DNA of 64,000 nucleotides from Neoceratodus forsteri (GCA_016271365.2 CM057453.1:1077701001-1077765000); one strand, 5' to 3'. Shown: positions 22,063-34,290, counted from the first letter of the stretch. The notes: a model not told the origin generated them from the sequence alone. Numbers and translations are program-made.

Positions 22063-22453
22063 GGTCCCTTTGAACCTACCTACTCTCTCTTTCCTTCTCT
22101 CTCTCTCTCTCTTCTACTCTGTCCTCAGCAGACAGAAGCCATGTCTCTTTTTAAATTGTAACTTACTTCTTTAATTTATAATATTTACTTAGTATTTACT
22201 GTATTTAGTAGTCTTTCTTGTTTTTCTTGCAACATTGGCCCTCCCACCTGCTTAATATTCTCTGCTTCTGTATCTCTCTCCCCTACTCCTTCCTCTCAGC
22301 AGCCAGCCAGGACCCCCTTTTTATTGTTAAGATGTTTTATTTATTTAGTTGGTTTCTTCTTGTTTCTTGCCACCTTCCCTCTCACTCGCTCTCCTGTCTC
22401 TGACTGTCCTTTTCTTGCACGAATCAAAGTGAGATGCCCGTGCTGCCAATTAA
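22062..22453. other. Pyrimidine-rich unassigned stretch
   Basis: T/C-rich plus strand with a CT dinucleotide run at about 22095-22114. Nothing further recognised. Confidence 0.35.
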
Positions 22454-22602
22454 GCTATAATGCCCAACAGAGTGTGTGTCATGCTGGGATAACGTCACGC
22501 CTCAGGTGGTTGGGCATGAGGCCACAGGCCGAGTGCATCTAACAAGTGAGGTGTGACGTTATCCCAAAGGACACACACCCTGGAGGGCATTATTGCTATT
22601 AT
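22454..22602. mobile_element. Palindromic MITE, copy A
   Basis: The two halves are inverted copies. GGGATAACGTCACGCCTCA on the left pairs with the complement of GTGAGGTGTGACGTTATCCC on the right, and ATAATGCCC pairs with GGGCATTAT at the outer ends. The centre carries GAGGCCACAGGCCGA, which recurs in reverse complement in copy C. No coding capacity. Ends are flanked by TATA-rich bases. Confidence 0.75.
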
Positions 22603-24436
22603 ACAATGGCTTATTGTTATATATAAAATAAAAAAACATTTTAAAGAATGTTTTTGATAGAGTGGAACAATATTTTTGTTTCTTAAGAGGAGATGCAAAA
22701 AAAGGGGATAACATCACGGGTCCAGCCCAACACTGACCAATCAGAGTCCATGATTTTTTCTTGCCATTGTATAATTAAACTTTACATCTGTGTTGCACTC
22801 TACAGCAGGCATTATACTGTTGAGGGGTGTCATATGACACCTGTTCCACAGCCACTGTACTACTGGCTGCTACAGCCAGCTTCCTGATGATGCTCTATGT
22901 AGATCATGGTGTACCAACAGTCCACATGTTTGTGTTACCCATTCCTGTCCTCCCCACCCACCAAGGCACCGGACACACATTGCCGTGATAAGAAGGAGCC
23001 AAGCACCACTTAGACCTCATCACTACAGCTGCCCACAGACTCGGTACTAAACTCAATTGACCAAGTCTGCATTTTTCTGAGTCCGTAGATAACTGTTGGA
23101 CCTGGGGGAGGGGGTTCTGATTTAAAAAAAAAACAGTCCACCTGGTTGTAATATGAAGCAAGTTTATGGGCGTCACCCACCCCCTATAGCACTGTTACAA
23201 GCAGCCCCTCCATAACTATCTCATTCTGTGATCCTTGGCTCAAACACTTTTTGTCGGCCATTGGTATGGGTGTGTCCTCACCCTTTAAAGGGCCAGAACA
23301 GCAAAACATGGTCACAAGGGCTTACAAGGGTAAATAGAGAGAAGACTTGTGTATCAAATCCACATACCACAACATGTTTCACCATGGTGCAGTTCAGGGG
23401 TGACAAATGCCACCTAAGTTACCTCAGGAGGCTTTATAACATGGAGTCAGTAACAGGGAGGAGAACAGTACAATGCGTCCATCACTGCTAAAAAACATTC
23501 TCTTGCTGATGGTGAGGTGCATAGGGAATGGGGCATGGGCAGTTCTATAAATGACCATTGGTTGTCCAACCATGCCTGCAGGTGGCAACACTACATGACA
23601 GGCAATGTTTTCAGTTGTTTTGCATGGATCATGGCACCATGAACTATAAGACCTTCCACAGGATGACATAATGACCAGAATGAGATCACATGCACTGAAA
23701 GTGGTAAAGACGCTACAGTGAACTCTTGCATACTATGCCACAGGCTAGTTCCTGAGGGTGTCTGGCACCATAACAGGTGTCATTCAGTCCATTTTGTCAC
23801 ATGAGCTGCACCAGATGATCAGTGCTCTGGTCTGGCATGAAGCCAAAAATACTACCTTCCCACCAATGAGCAGGCCATGTTGGACACAAAGCTGACATTC
23901 CATACACAACATGGCTTCCCAAACAAGCTCCACACCATTAGTTGCACGCATCTGGCAACATTGACTCCAGGCCTGCATGAAAAGGCATGTCATAGCTGAA
24001 AGGGTTATCATAGCATCTATATGAAGATGGCATAGAATGCTGATGATATCATCATGAATGTGTGCACAAAATATCCTGGGTCCAGCCATGACTCAGTCAT
24101 ATTCGACCAGTTATGGCTACTGACACTTGGAGGCCCATTGAGAGCAATCAGGACAGCTGCTTGGTGAGGGAATTATGTGATAAGGGTGAGTCCCTTATCA
24201 TGCCGCACACAAAGAGTGACTCAGATATTGCCTGAAGCAAAAGGGTGACCAAAAGAAACAGACCACTGCAAACAGTGATGGTCCTCACCACACGAAGAAA
24301 AACAAATCACATTGCTTCTTTTTTTATGGGGCTACACACCAGCACTCCCTTGCCATCTGTCTCCCCCCCCCCGGAAAATAATAAAATCCACTCCAGGGAA
24401 GGGGGGAACAGACTTAAAAAAAATTAATTTCCTACT

Positions 24437-24510
24437 GTAGGACCTGAATCCAGGTTTGCTGGCTCTGTAGGTGGTGGCTCTAGCCGCTATGCCAAATGGC
24501 CAGCTTGGCA
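24437..24510 (-). repeat. tRNA-like / SINE-head segment, minus strand
   Basis: The reverse complement contains TGGCATAGCGGCTAGAGCC, fitting the pol III A box, and about 35 bases on CTGGATTCAGGTCC, fitting a B box. This is the spacing of a tRNA or tRNA-derived SINE head. No tail or target duplication was established, and the anticodon region is not diagnostic. Confidence 0.5.
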
Positions 24511-24620
24511 GGGTTCAGCCACACACCTGCCTCTATCCTGTCATAATGAGTGTTATTCACTGCTACACTCACTTTACAGGATCCTTCGCTCTATTAGAAT
24601 GGTCACCCAAAACAAGAGTG

Positions 24621-24659
24621 GTATTATTGAGTCGCTCATATTAAGTCGCTCAATAATAC
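24621..24659. repeat. Short perfect inverted repeat (hairpin)
   Basis: GTATTATTGAG and CTCAATAATAC form a perfect 11-bp inverted repeat around a 17-base spacer. The spacer region also contains the direct repeat AGTCGCTCA. No function inferred. Confidence 0.7.
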
Positions 24660-27189
24660 TCACCCATATAGGGTGTAACCCTTGACGAGTACAGGTGGTC
24701 TCTTTGACAGCACATCCACTCACATTTAATTCATACTCTGTTATTCTCCTCACAGGTGACAACGGCTGCCCACTGAGATGATACCTATTGACACCCAACC
24801 TGACAATGACAACAGAAACAGAGCCATGGTACAATCAGGCGCACCATAAAACACTTTCTGTGGTGGAACATGGAACATATTTGTGGCCTACTGAAAATGT
24901 GCTTCCACTGGCTGGATAGCACAGGTGGTACTGAGATGCTGGCCCCTTGACAGGTATGTCAGGCATTAATTGCATATTGAGTGCTACACCACATAGATAT
25001 CCAAAAACAAATACCCATGCCAACAGGTATCTCTGATGTTGAACAGCTAAATGCTGAGCATGGTGAGCAAGGTACTATCAAACCAGAAAGGGTGCATCCA
25101 TGGGAGGACAGACTCTCAAAGAGGCAGGTATGGTATATGCTTTTGTGGGGTGCATTCAGAGTGTGTTCATCCTGTGTTCACATAAGGTATGTGGCTTTTA
25201 TGGGTAGATAGTGCAGGGTTGGTGATGACCACTGTGATGACAGTATGGTACCCGAGGAGTGTGCCAACCTGATGTTGAGGTGTTATGTGCAGTGTATTGT
25301 GTGAGGAGCTACTGTGACTTGCTGTTGCTGGAGGATACCTATTTTTCCATCATGTGGGCTCTGCTGTGCAGGTGTTGCAGAGAGTTGCAGAGGCATGTCA
25401 AGAAGCTCCAAGTGTGTTTCTTGTCTCCATATCATGATGTCTGTATCTGCATGCATACCTACAAGCTGTGTGAAGTGCTGAATTGCTGTGACTGTCATTT
25501 GAGGATGCCTCTAATATGCCTCAACTCACTACAGATATTATGCATCACAGTGGCTACCATCCTTATCTGCATGGTTTTTGTAAAATGGAGGCATTACATC
25601 TTCACCTGTCGTACCTCTGGATAATGCCATTGTAATATGTTTGTGTAGCATTTTCGCTTATGCTCCACCTTGTGGATTGTGATGCGGTGAAACATCATTG
25701 TCTGTGTCAGTGTCAGTTTCTGTCAATGCTGATGTCTGTCTCATGTGTGTGCATGTGTGTGTACACATGTATTTACTTCGGTGTTGTGCCTGTGTGACTG
25801 TGCCTGCTGTGTGACCATTTCCTGGTGCAGGGAGCAGTGTGTCTGTCCTCTCCATACTCTGTGTGGGTGTGGGTGATGTTGGTGGTATGCCCATGTATGT
25901 GGTGTATGTGGCTTTGTATAGTGGGTACTGGTGTGTGCTTCTCCTGTGGTGCCTATGGCTGCAAATTACCAGGAGAAAATAGAAACCATAGCAGTGTGGT
26001 CAGAAGCACACTGTCAAAATAGCAAAATCTAAAACAGCAACAGAGATAGTGTAGTGAAAGTCAGTTGCCGCTACCCCTGTAGCTGTTGTCAGAAGGGAGG
26101 AGGTAGACAAGTAACTGACAGCATGGTGCCTCTTCGAGCTGCTCCCATGGTGAAGAGGGCTACCATATAAGCAGCTAAGGCAGTGGAAAGCTTGTGACCA
26201 GGGTTCTGTTTCCAGTCTCCAGAGTGTTACGTTTCCCATCCCTCCCCCCAAAGTTTTATTTTTTGTATGTTATTCCCTCACTGGTATAACCCCCTACAAG
26301 TTTCTCCCCATCCCTGAGTTCCACCCCCTCCCTTGTGGAATTAATTATTTTAATTTTGAGGGGTGCAGGGGGCTCACAATGTAGTTGATATTGTTATCCA
26401 TGGTAGTGGTCATCGATGTGTTTTTGGACCACTACCATTGACCTTGTTGTTGCCGATGGTGTTTTTGTTAGGTGCTGTTTTTGTCAGTGCCATTTTTCCT
26501 GCATGGTTTTTAACCATGCTGTTCTTGACTTCATTGTTTTCACCTAGTGCCTGGCTGAAAACCCTATCTGCTGTGCAAGCTGTGCTGTGTGACAATGTGG
26601 TGTCATGGGTGCATGTGCTGCATGTCAGCTGCATGTGCCAGGGGCATCCAAGTCCACACGTTTGGCACACCTCATCCTCTACACAGGTGTGCTCTTCTTC
26701 TTACCCTATGTGCCCATGTGTCCTCTGGGGCCTGTGGGTGACAAGTTGTAGCTTCATGCATATCACAGTACGCTGTGTACCCTGTTCCTATTGTGTCTTG
26801 GTGTGTGCCCATATCACACTTACCTTCTGTGGGTTACTTTGGCATGCTGACCATCAGTGGTGCCTATGCATGCATTTCTGGTTGTCTTGATGTCTCCTAT
26901 GATGACTCCTTGCAGGTCTCCTCCAGTGTTTCATGTACATTGTCTAATGGCACAGCCTGTGTCAAGCTCTGAATACTGTCTGTTCCAGAGGGGTGCACTT
27001 ACCTGTGATAATGTCCATTAATTCCTCCCCACTGCCCTATGCTGCCTGTGCAAATATTAGAGCCACAATAGACACTTTTGGTGTCAGTGCTGTCATATGC
27101 TTTGTGGATGTAGGGGGACACCTTTGGTCTGGCTGCTGTACCAGCATAACAGTGCTAGCTTCCCTTTGGTAGCCACCTATAGGTCACAA

Positions 27190-27330
27190 CACTTTTGCTT
27201 TATCACTCCGAGTGTGCATGGCTCTGAACCACATGAATTCAAATCCAGCTGTGTATGCAGCCAGATGATTGCCTTATGTTCCGCTGGTGCCTTGGATGCA
27301 CTGGACCCATATAGAATTTTGTAGTTATGC
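27190..27330 (-). repeat. Possible tRNA-derived SINE head, minus strand
   Basis: The reverse complement has an A-box-like GGCACCAGCGGAACAT and, about 35 bases later, a B-box-like CTGGATTTGAATTC. Borders were not found and the assignment is tentative. Confidence 0.35.
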
Positions 27331-27844
27331 CATATTTCAGGCATCACTGTGGCCACTTGGGGAGTGCTTAAATTGATGGACCTCCTTCTGGATTGCCATG
27401 CACAAGTCCACTCCCACAGCTGCTTCCCCCACATAGGGCATCATCCATGGTCAGTGGTAGTATATGATTCTGCAGGGCTCTGTGACACAGCCTGGTTGCC
27501 ATTGCCAGGCTTTGGCTCCTGGGTAGTCATATTTGGGAACAGAAGCTGAATTTTCATATCCACATTCACTTCTGTGTGTGTGCAAGGGACATCCATGTAT
27601 TTTTTAACGGTGTAGATCCCCTTATTTGTGGGGCAAAGGGGCGTGTTTCTGTTTGTACCCTCATCCTGCTGAATGCAGACCCATGCATGTTCCTACACAC
27701 AGTGATATCTGTGTTGGTTGTAGTCCATGCATACCATGGGTTTTGCATGCCTATGGCAGTGCACAGTACCATGGTGTACACTGCATTCCATTGCTATGTG
27801 TTTCGAAGTGTGTGTGAACAGGGTTCACTGTGAACAATTCCCTA

Positions 27845-28641
27845 GTGTCTTAATTGTTTATCACATTAAGAAACTTGAACATTTCAATCACATCATCTCT
27901 TTCCCTTTGGCCTCCAGTGTACACATGTTAATGTCCTTGAGCTTCTCTAAGTAGGACTTCTCTTGCTCCACATAAATCATATTTATTGCCCTCCTCTGTA
28001 ATGCCTTAACCTTATTACTGTCATTTTTCAAGTATGGACTCCAGATGCATGGAGCACTCCAACTGTGGAAGCACCAGTAATCTGTGTAGCACAGGCTCAC
28101 CTCCTTTCTTCTGCTGGTAACCTCCCTGCCTATGTACCCCTGCATCTAATTTCCCTTCCTCACTGCTATGTTGCATTGTGTTTACTGCTTTATATTGCCT
28201 GCTACTAAATCCTTGAAATTCATCTCATTTGTTGTTTTTTTTTGTAACACTACATCTGCCATACTGTATTCTGTCTACAGGTTCCTGATGCTTATGTACA
28301 TAACTTTGAACTTTTTCGCATCAAATTTTAGTATACAGATCCCTGACTATTTCTCCAACCTTTTCAGTTTTTCCCTCAGTGTCCTGCCCCTCCTCACAGT
28401 CTACTCTACTGCAGATTTTAGTGTCATATACAGTTGTACATCTTTCCTTGGATCTCATCCCCAATATCATAAAAAAACAGATGTTGAAACAAACTAGTCC
28501 CACAACTGATCAGCGAGGATCCCAACTGGTAACTTTCCTTACCTCAGACAGTTTCATATTTTGAGACTATACTCTGTGTTCTTCCACCCATCCAGTTCTT
28601 CACCCATCCTGTAATCTTGTTCCCCATCCCCAGATCTTCCA
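27845..28641 (-). mobile_element. CR1 LINE, older copy, 3' half (continues at 31972-32690)
   Basis: On the minus strand this covers RT motifs after the core through the C-terminus: KITGWVKNWMGGRTQS at about 28620-28570, then degraded sequence, then LQRRAINMIYVEQEKSYLEKL at about 28045-27960. The segment stops at 28641, where a younger CR1 begins. The upstream RT sequence that should follow appears at 31972, on the far side of that younger copy. Confidence 0.75.
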
Positions 28642-29022
28642 GTTTAGAAACATAGAAACATAGAATTTATCAGCAGGAAAGGACCGCTTGATCCACCTAG
28701 TCTGCCCAGCTGGTCCCTGCCCAGTCTGTCTCCACCTGTCTCCAGCAACCCTCCCTCCTCCCTACCTGTTTACTAATGCTCTCCTATGTCTATCCCATGC
28801 ATGCTTAGTGACCCCTACTGTTTTCATCTCCACCACTTCCGATGGCAGCCTGTTACAGGCATCTACAACTCCTTCAGTGAAGTAGTACTTCCTCTTATGC
28901 TTCTGAAACTCTCCCCCACTCCAGCTTCATTGCATGCTGTCTGGTCCTGGTGCTCTTTCTCATTTAAAGGAGACTCCCCTTCTACACCCTGCTTACTGCT
29001 GCGAGGTACTTGAAGGTCTCTA

Positions 29023-29165
29023 TCTTATCTTATCTTCTCTTCTCTTCTCTTCTCTTCTCTTCTCTTCTCTTCTCTTCTCTTCTCTTCTCTTCGCTTCTCT
29101 TCTCTTCTAATATTCTCTTCTCTTCTCCTCTCCTCTTCCCTTTCCTTTCCTTCTCTTCTCATCTC
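29023..29165 (+). repeat. TCTTC microsatellite inside CR1
   Basis: At least twenty near-perfect repeats of the 5-mer TTCTC/TCTTC, with interruptions toward the right end. It lies in the CR1 C-terminal coding region and expands it. Confidence 0.9.
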
Positions 29166-30259
29166 TTCCAGGGTTTACATGCTGAAATCCCTCAGTTTCT
29201 GCTTATTGGGCTTTTGGTGCAACCCCTGCACCATTTTAGTTGCCCTTCTCTGGTCTGCTTCCTTCCTTCCTGTCTATGTTCTTTTTGAGGTGCAGTCTGA
29301 AAAACTGGACACAATAATTCAATTGACGTCTCAACAGTGAATGACATGGTGGCAACACCACCTCTCTCCTTCTACTGGAGATGCAGTACCTTTCCCTATG
29401 TATTCCGGCATCCATCTGGCTACCCACTGCTTTGTAACACTGCCCTGACACTTTGAGGTAATCAAATATGATAATCTCAATGTCCCTTTCCTATTTAGTA
29501 ACTACCAGTGCACCTTCCCCATACTATACTCATCTCCTGTGTTCCTATGCCCTAGGTGCATGATTTTGTACTTTTTGTAATTGAACCCAAACTACCATAC
29601 TCTTGACTATTCCACAAGTTTCCCAAGATCCCTATACATTTTGTCCACCCCTCCTGAATTTCTACCCTATTGCAGATGTTGATGTCACCTGCAAAGAGGC
29701 ACGCCTTCCCTTCCAGTTCTTCTGCAATGTTGTTTATGAAGAGATTAAAGAGCAACAGTCGAAGTACTGAGCCCTGAGGTACCACACTGGTCATTCTCCC
29801 ATCATTAGAAGAAGTGTCTTTAACCACCACCCTATATCTCCTGTCCATTACTCACTTCCTTACCCAGTTCACAACTATGAATCACACACCTAGGCTGCTC
29901 AATTTTTTTTATCAGTCTTCTGTGTGAGATAGTGTTGAAGGCCTGCTAAAGTATAGATAGGCCATGCCCACTGCCTTCCCTGGATCTATTTCTGTGGTCA
30001 CTCAAAGAAATCAATGAGATTTATCCTGCATTACTTCCCCTCATGAATCCATGCTGCCTGTGGTGTTGCTGCCCATTGGATTCAAGATACTCTACTAACC
30101 ATTCCATTAACAAGGTTCCCATTAATTTCCCCACCACTGCGGTAAGACTGACTGGCCAATAACTGCTAGCCTCCTCCCTACTAGTCTCCTCCCTGCTAAG
30201 GCTGTTATGTAGAGGGCCTGCATCTGCTCTCCTCCAGTCCTCTGGAACCGCATCTGTTT

Positions 30260-30732
30260 CTGTTTGCCTTGAAAATCATGTTCTGCCTGCATCTCTCCAT
30301 AAATTTCCTTTCCCTTCTTCCATTCTACCCTTCGCAATTTTTTGTTCCCTCCTTCCATTCTTCCTCTCTTTACTCAAATCATTGCAAATCTTGAATATCT
30401 ATGTTACACTAATGGCTACCAATTACTATTGGGTCACCTTACCATCTAGTGCTACATACTGTTGCCAAGTTATTAAATCTCTTCCAGTGTTACCAACTGT
30501 TGCCAGTTTGCTATATGTGTCTTCATATCTACTATACTTAACTGTTGCATTGTTAGCCAATGTTATCCACCTGTAATCCCTCTGCTCTCATTGTATGCAA
30601 GTAAGCAAATTGCATCCAACATTGTAACATTTCTCTTATTTTGTCCCTTTGTTCCCTACCTCCCAGGTCTCACCGGGAGACAAGCAACTTGTTGCTCAGT
30701 GTGCCTTCCTGGTGAAACATTTCAATAAATAA
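30260..30732 (+). mobile_element. Short retroelement ending in AATAAATAAA, nested in CR1
   Basis: CR1 similarity is lost between about 30260 and 30732 and resumes on both sides. The insert ends CATTTCAATAAATAAATGA on the plus strand. A similar ending (ACTGAATAAATAAATAAAC) occurs at 63840-63860. It is probably a SINE or truncated LINE of an L2/L3-like group; the left edge is approximate. Confidence 0.5.
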
Positions 30733-31971
30733 ATGACTAGAGAGCTGTTGAATAAGGCCATCAGTGGGGCAGCTAGCACCTCCCTGAGTTCCTTTGGTAC
30801 CCTTGGATGTATACTGTCCACTTCCATACCCTTGTCCACTTTCACAGCTGCAAGTCCTTTCAGGACTCTATTCTTTCAATATGTACTTGTATCCTTCCCC
30901 CCTTTTCCTTCTGGTCCCTGGTGGTCAGTTCTCTTACCCCAGTGTAAAGACTGAGCAGAAGAACCTGTTCAGGATGGCAGCTTTTTCTTGCTCTTGTTCC
31001 ATGCTACCCACCTTGCTGCCTCCTTATCCTCACTATCCCTCCCTTGCCTTACTCTTCTCACATACATACCTGAAGAAAGTCTTATAGCCTTTAACTATCC
31101 CCTTGGCTGTCCTTTCCTCTACTGTGCCTTTGCCCTCCTTACTGCCTTCCCTGCTTCCCTCTGTTTTACTTGGTACACCTCCCCATCTTCCGCCCTCTGC
31201 ATTTCCTTATACTTCCTGAATGCCACCCTTTTTTCCTTTCTCACCTGGCCACTTCCCTAGAGAACCATAACAGTCTCTTTTTCTTCTTCTTTTACTCACT
31301 TTCTTCATGCAGAAGCTGGTTACCTTAATTATGGCCTCCCTCATTTTCCCCACTGTACAACTACCCCTTCCTGGCAATCCCTCCAGGAGGCAGTTTCTGA
31401 GGCTGTCTCCCATTTCTTGAAAATATACCCTCCTAAATTCCAGAACCCTTGTCTTAACTCATTACTTCCAGTAGCTCCATATGGAGTCCAAACTATCCAT
31501 TGTTAACCTGACACAAAATGGCCACCAAGGAAGTACTGAGTTAATGTAGTTTGCCTCTTAATGTTAAACCACACTGTACAATGATCCCTAGTAACTAGGG
31601 GATTGCCAACTGTGACATCTGTAATGCGTTCCCTGTTTGTGAGCACCAGGTCCAGCACTGACCTTTCCCTACTTTGTTCATTGACTTACTGCCTGAGAAA
31701 ATCCCCTTGTAAGGCATCAGAGATGGCCCTGGTTATTGATGAAACTACAGTTGAAAGGCTTCAATCCACATCTGGCACACTGGAGTCACCATCTAGCAGC
31801 ACCTCCCCCTTACTTGCCATTCTGATGATGGCTTCCCCAAGTGCCTTATCCAACTCTTCTCCCAGTGCTGGAGGTCTGTATACCACCCTTTTACAAATAG
31901 TAGCCCCATGGCCTTGATTCCCTTCCTTAAACATAGTACCATCCCTTCTCCCATTCTCCCTTCTAAACTAT

Positions 31972-32690
31972 TCTTCCATGTGGGGCAGAGTTGAAGGCTT
32001 TGCTAAAGTACAGATACAGTACATCTGGTGCATGTCCTGTGTCCTCCACCTTTGTGACCCATTCAAAGAAGTAAATCAGATTTGTCTCACGTGACCTCCC
32101 CATGATCAACCCATGCTGTTTCTGACATGGAATCCATTGTCATACAGAATGTCCACTATCCTATTCTTAGTAGTGTCTTCAAGTAGTTTTCCCGCTATAG
32201 GCATCAGACTAACTGGTTTATAGTTTCATGGTTCCTTCCTACTCCAGCTCTTGTGCAGGGTTTCAACATCATATGCCCTTTAATCTATTTGAATCACTCT
32301 TGCTTCCTGTAAACAACTGAAGTCATCTGGCAGAGGTGTGACTAACTCCTGATATACTTTAGTGTAGCACTCTAGGGTGTAACTCATCTTGGCTCTCTGA
32401 AATGCCAATTGATTGGCTCCATGTTAAATTTGACAACAATGCCTTTTTGTTTGGCCTTGAGACCACGTTTAGGTAGTGGACCTTTGTCCTCTTTCTTGAA
32501 AACAGAGCACAGATAAGCATTTAGTATTTCCACTTCACCAGTGTTTTTTTCCCTCTCCTCCACAGCAAGGAGCAAAAAATGTCTTCTGTGGAAAGAGAAG
32601 TTGGGATTCATGCAGATTGGCTCTCAGTTTCTCTTTAATTGCTGGACTTAGTCCCTAGGGTACCTCTTTGTGAGTAGAAGGTCCTGCATG
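31972..32690 (-). mobile_element. CR1 LINE, older copy, 5' half (continuation of 27845-28641)
   Basis: The minus strand encodes GEVEILNAYLCSVFKKEDKG (about 32530-32470) and then TNLIYFFEWVTK and LYFSKAFNSAPH (about 32080-31980), the front of a CR1 RT ending in motif A. The next expected residues, a KLEDLG...WVKNW block, are exactly what starts at 28641 on the other side of the younger CR1. The two pieces therefore belong to one copy. Confidence 0.75.
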
Positions 32691-32699
32691 GGAGACTTT

Positions 32700-33785
32700 G
32701 ATCAAAGTAACCACTTATTCATAAGTAGTAATAAGAGTGGTAGTAAACAGAGCTCAATCTGCAGAGAGGGAGATGACTAGGTGGGTACCCCAGGGCTTGG
32801 TGCTGGGGCCAGTTCTCTTCAAAGTCTTCATAAGCAACATTGCAGAGGGGCTGGAGGGGAAGGTGTGTCTATTTGCATATGACACAAAGATCTACAATAG
32901 AGTCGATACTCCAGAGGGAGTGGAAAGAATAAGAAGGGACCTAGGTAGGCTGGAGGAATGGATAAAGGTGTGGCAGCTGAAATTTAATGCAAATAAATGC
33001 AAAATTATGTACTTGGGGCTTGGAAACCCAGGGGGAAAGTATTCAACAAGGGGTGGGGGATTGCTGATGCCCACCAAGCAAGATAGGGATCTGGTGGTGA
33101 TTATAACTGATGATCTAAAGGTGTCCAGACAATGTGAAAAAGCGATAGGGAGGGCCAGCAGAATGTTGAGGTACATAGGGAAGAGTATATCTATCAGGAA
33201 TAGGGAGGTGATTATGCCACTTTACAGATCACTGGTGAGACCTCTTCTGGAGTACTGCATCCAGTTCTTGAGGCAACATCTCAGAAAGGACATTGACAAA
33301 TGGAGGCAGTCCAGAGATGGGTTACAAAGATGGTGCAGGGGCTACACCAAAAGACATATGAGAAGAAGCTACTAGATCATGACATGTATTTACTGGACAG
33401 GAGAAGGGAGAGGTAGGATATGATAGAGACTTTTAAATACCTCAATGGTGTTAATAGGGTCCAGGAAGGGAGCCACTTTCAGAAAAGAGAATGCCGAAAA
33501 AACAAGGAGTCATGATATGAGGCTGGTGGGAGGTAGACTCAGGGGGAATGTGAGAAAGTATTTCTTCACATAAAGGGTGGTGGATGCATGGAATAGCCTC
33601 CCCATGGAAGTGGTAAGGGTACAAATGGTGGAGGCATTCAAATATGTGTGGGATAGGCACAGCGGAATCCTAGCGAGGACAAAGAAAGGATAAACAAGGG
33701 ATACTTGGGGGGGGGGGGGTAGAGTGTATGGGCAGACTAGATGGGCCAAGCAGTCCTCATCTGCCATCAAATTCTATCTATCTAT
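32700..33785 (+). mobile_element. CR1 LINE, plus strand, 5'-truncated, with a 212-codon open stretch
   Basis: The open frame 32737-33375 covers RT from VVVNRAQ through WVPQGLVLGPVLFKVFISN and CLFAYDTKIYNRVD (the catalytic FADD has become FAYD) to EEWIKVWQLKFNANKCKIM, RPLLEYC and LRKDIDK. It then shifts frame and runs through MIETFKYLNGVNR-like and VVDAWNSL-like blocks. The 3' end has GGGCCAAGCAGTCCTCATCT then TTCTATC/TATG repeats at 33770-33785. A G-run (33707-33718) precedes the terminus. It is the longest open CR1 frame here but is inactivated by the motif change and a frameshift. Confidence 0.83.
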
Positions 33786-34290
33786 GTATCTAAGTACTTG
33801 AACACTTTCATCAAACCCACTGAATCTGTGAATCACAAAGCTACTGCATACCTTTGGTTCAGGGTACAGCAAAAAGAAAAAAAAAAACATTTCTATTGGC
33901 CTGAACATTATTTAGTGCCTATGTTCAGTGCTAAAACTTCCCTAAACCTCCTTCCTCACTCCCTTCCACCATGTTTATGTGTGTGTGTCTGTCTGTCTGT
34001 CTGTTTCCTTCTCATGGTAAAGACCCTTAACATCCCCTCAATTTTCCTCTCAAGCACCTCTTCATGAGGGTGGAAGGTCTGGGCTGTGAGACCAAGAACA
34101 GATTCAGATACAGGAACATAGGACTCACTACACAAAAAACGCCATGATTCCATCATGCTCATCTCCTGACTTCCAGTCAGTGGCCATAGCTATTGTCCCT
34201 CTCTAGGCATTTCTAGGATCAAAGACTAGGTGCTGTGGCCCAGTACTGCATGTCATCCTTCAAAAGGAACTGGTTGTTTGGCCTTAAGAT
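33786..34290. other. Unassigned spacer with a TCTG microsatellite
   Basis: Contains GTGTGTGTCTGTCTGTCTGT-type repeats at about 33975-34003 and an A-run near 33872. No gene or recognised repeat. Confidence 0.5.

Larger units (their letters stand above)
22603..27844. other. About 5.2 kb of unresolved sequence, partly TG-rich
   Basis: No recognisable domain appears in any frame. Frames up to 175 codons (26363-26890) are low-complexity, Cys/Val/His-rich translations of a TG-rich plus strand and are not credible genes. The most TG-rich part is about 25640-25960. Structures seen inside: a hairpin at 24621-24659, and tRNA-like segments at about 24437-24510 and 27190-27330, listed separately. It may be an old, degraded transposon or repeat-poor intergenic DNA. 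Confidence 0.4.
28645..31975 (-). mobile_element. CR1 LINE, younger copy, near full length, nested in an older CR1
   Basis: The minus-strand 3' terminus at 28645-28690 has the repeated AGAAACATAGAAACATAG complement typical of CR1 here. Going upstream (rightward) come the C-terminal region, the RT (VVPQGSVLRLLLFNLFINN and CLFAGDINI at about 29790-29690, where FADDTK is degraded), the pre-RT block, and the endonuclease tail (31490-31970). A short CT-rich microsatellite (29023-29165) and another retroelement (about 30260-30732) interrupt it. The target appears to have been an older CR1, with TCTTCCA shared at both edges (about 28631 and 31963). Confidence 0.78.

Noticed and set aside
26363..26890. 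A 175-codon open frame rich in Cys, Val, His and Ser.
   Set aside because: It is the translation of TG-rich, low-complexity sequence. There is no recognisable domain, and open frames occur on the other strand as well.
29010..29288. A plus-strand frame with repeated Leu-Phe-Ser units.
   Set aside because: It is the TCTTC microsatellite within an antisense CR1.
31972..33785. A 5'-inverted (twin-primed) CR1: minus-strand RT front at 31972-32690 next to plus-strand RT/C-terminus at 32700-33785.
   Set aside because: The minus-strand piece continues exactly into 27845-28641 once the inner CR1 is removed, so it belongs to that older copy. The plus-strand CR1 is a separate insertion.
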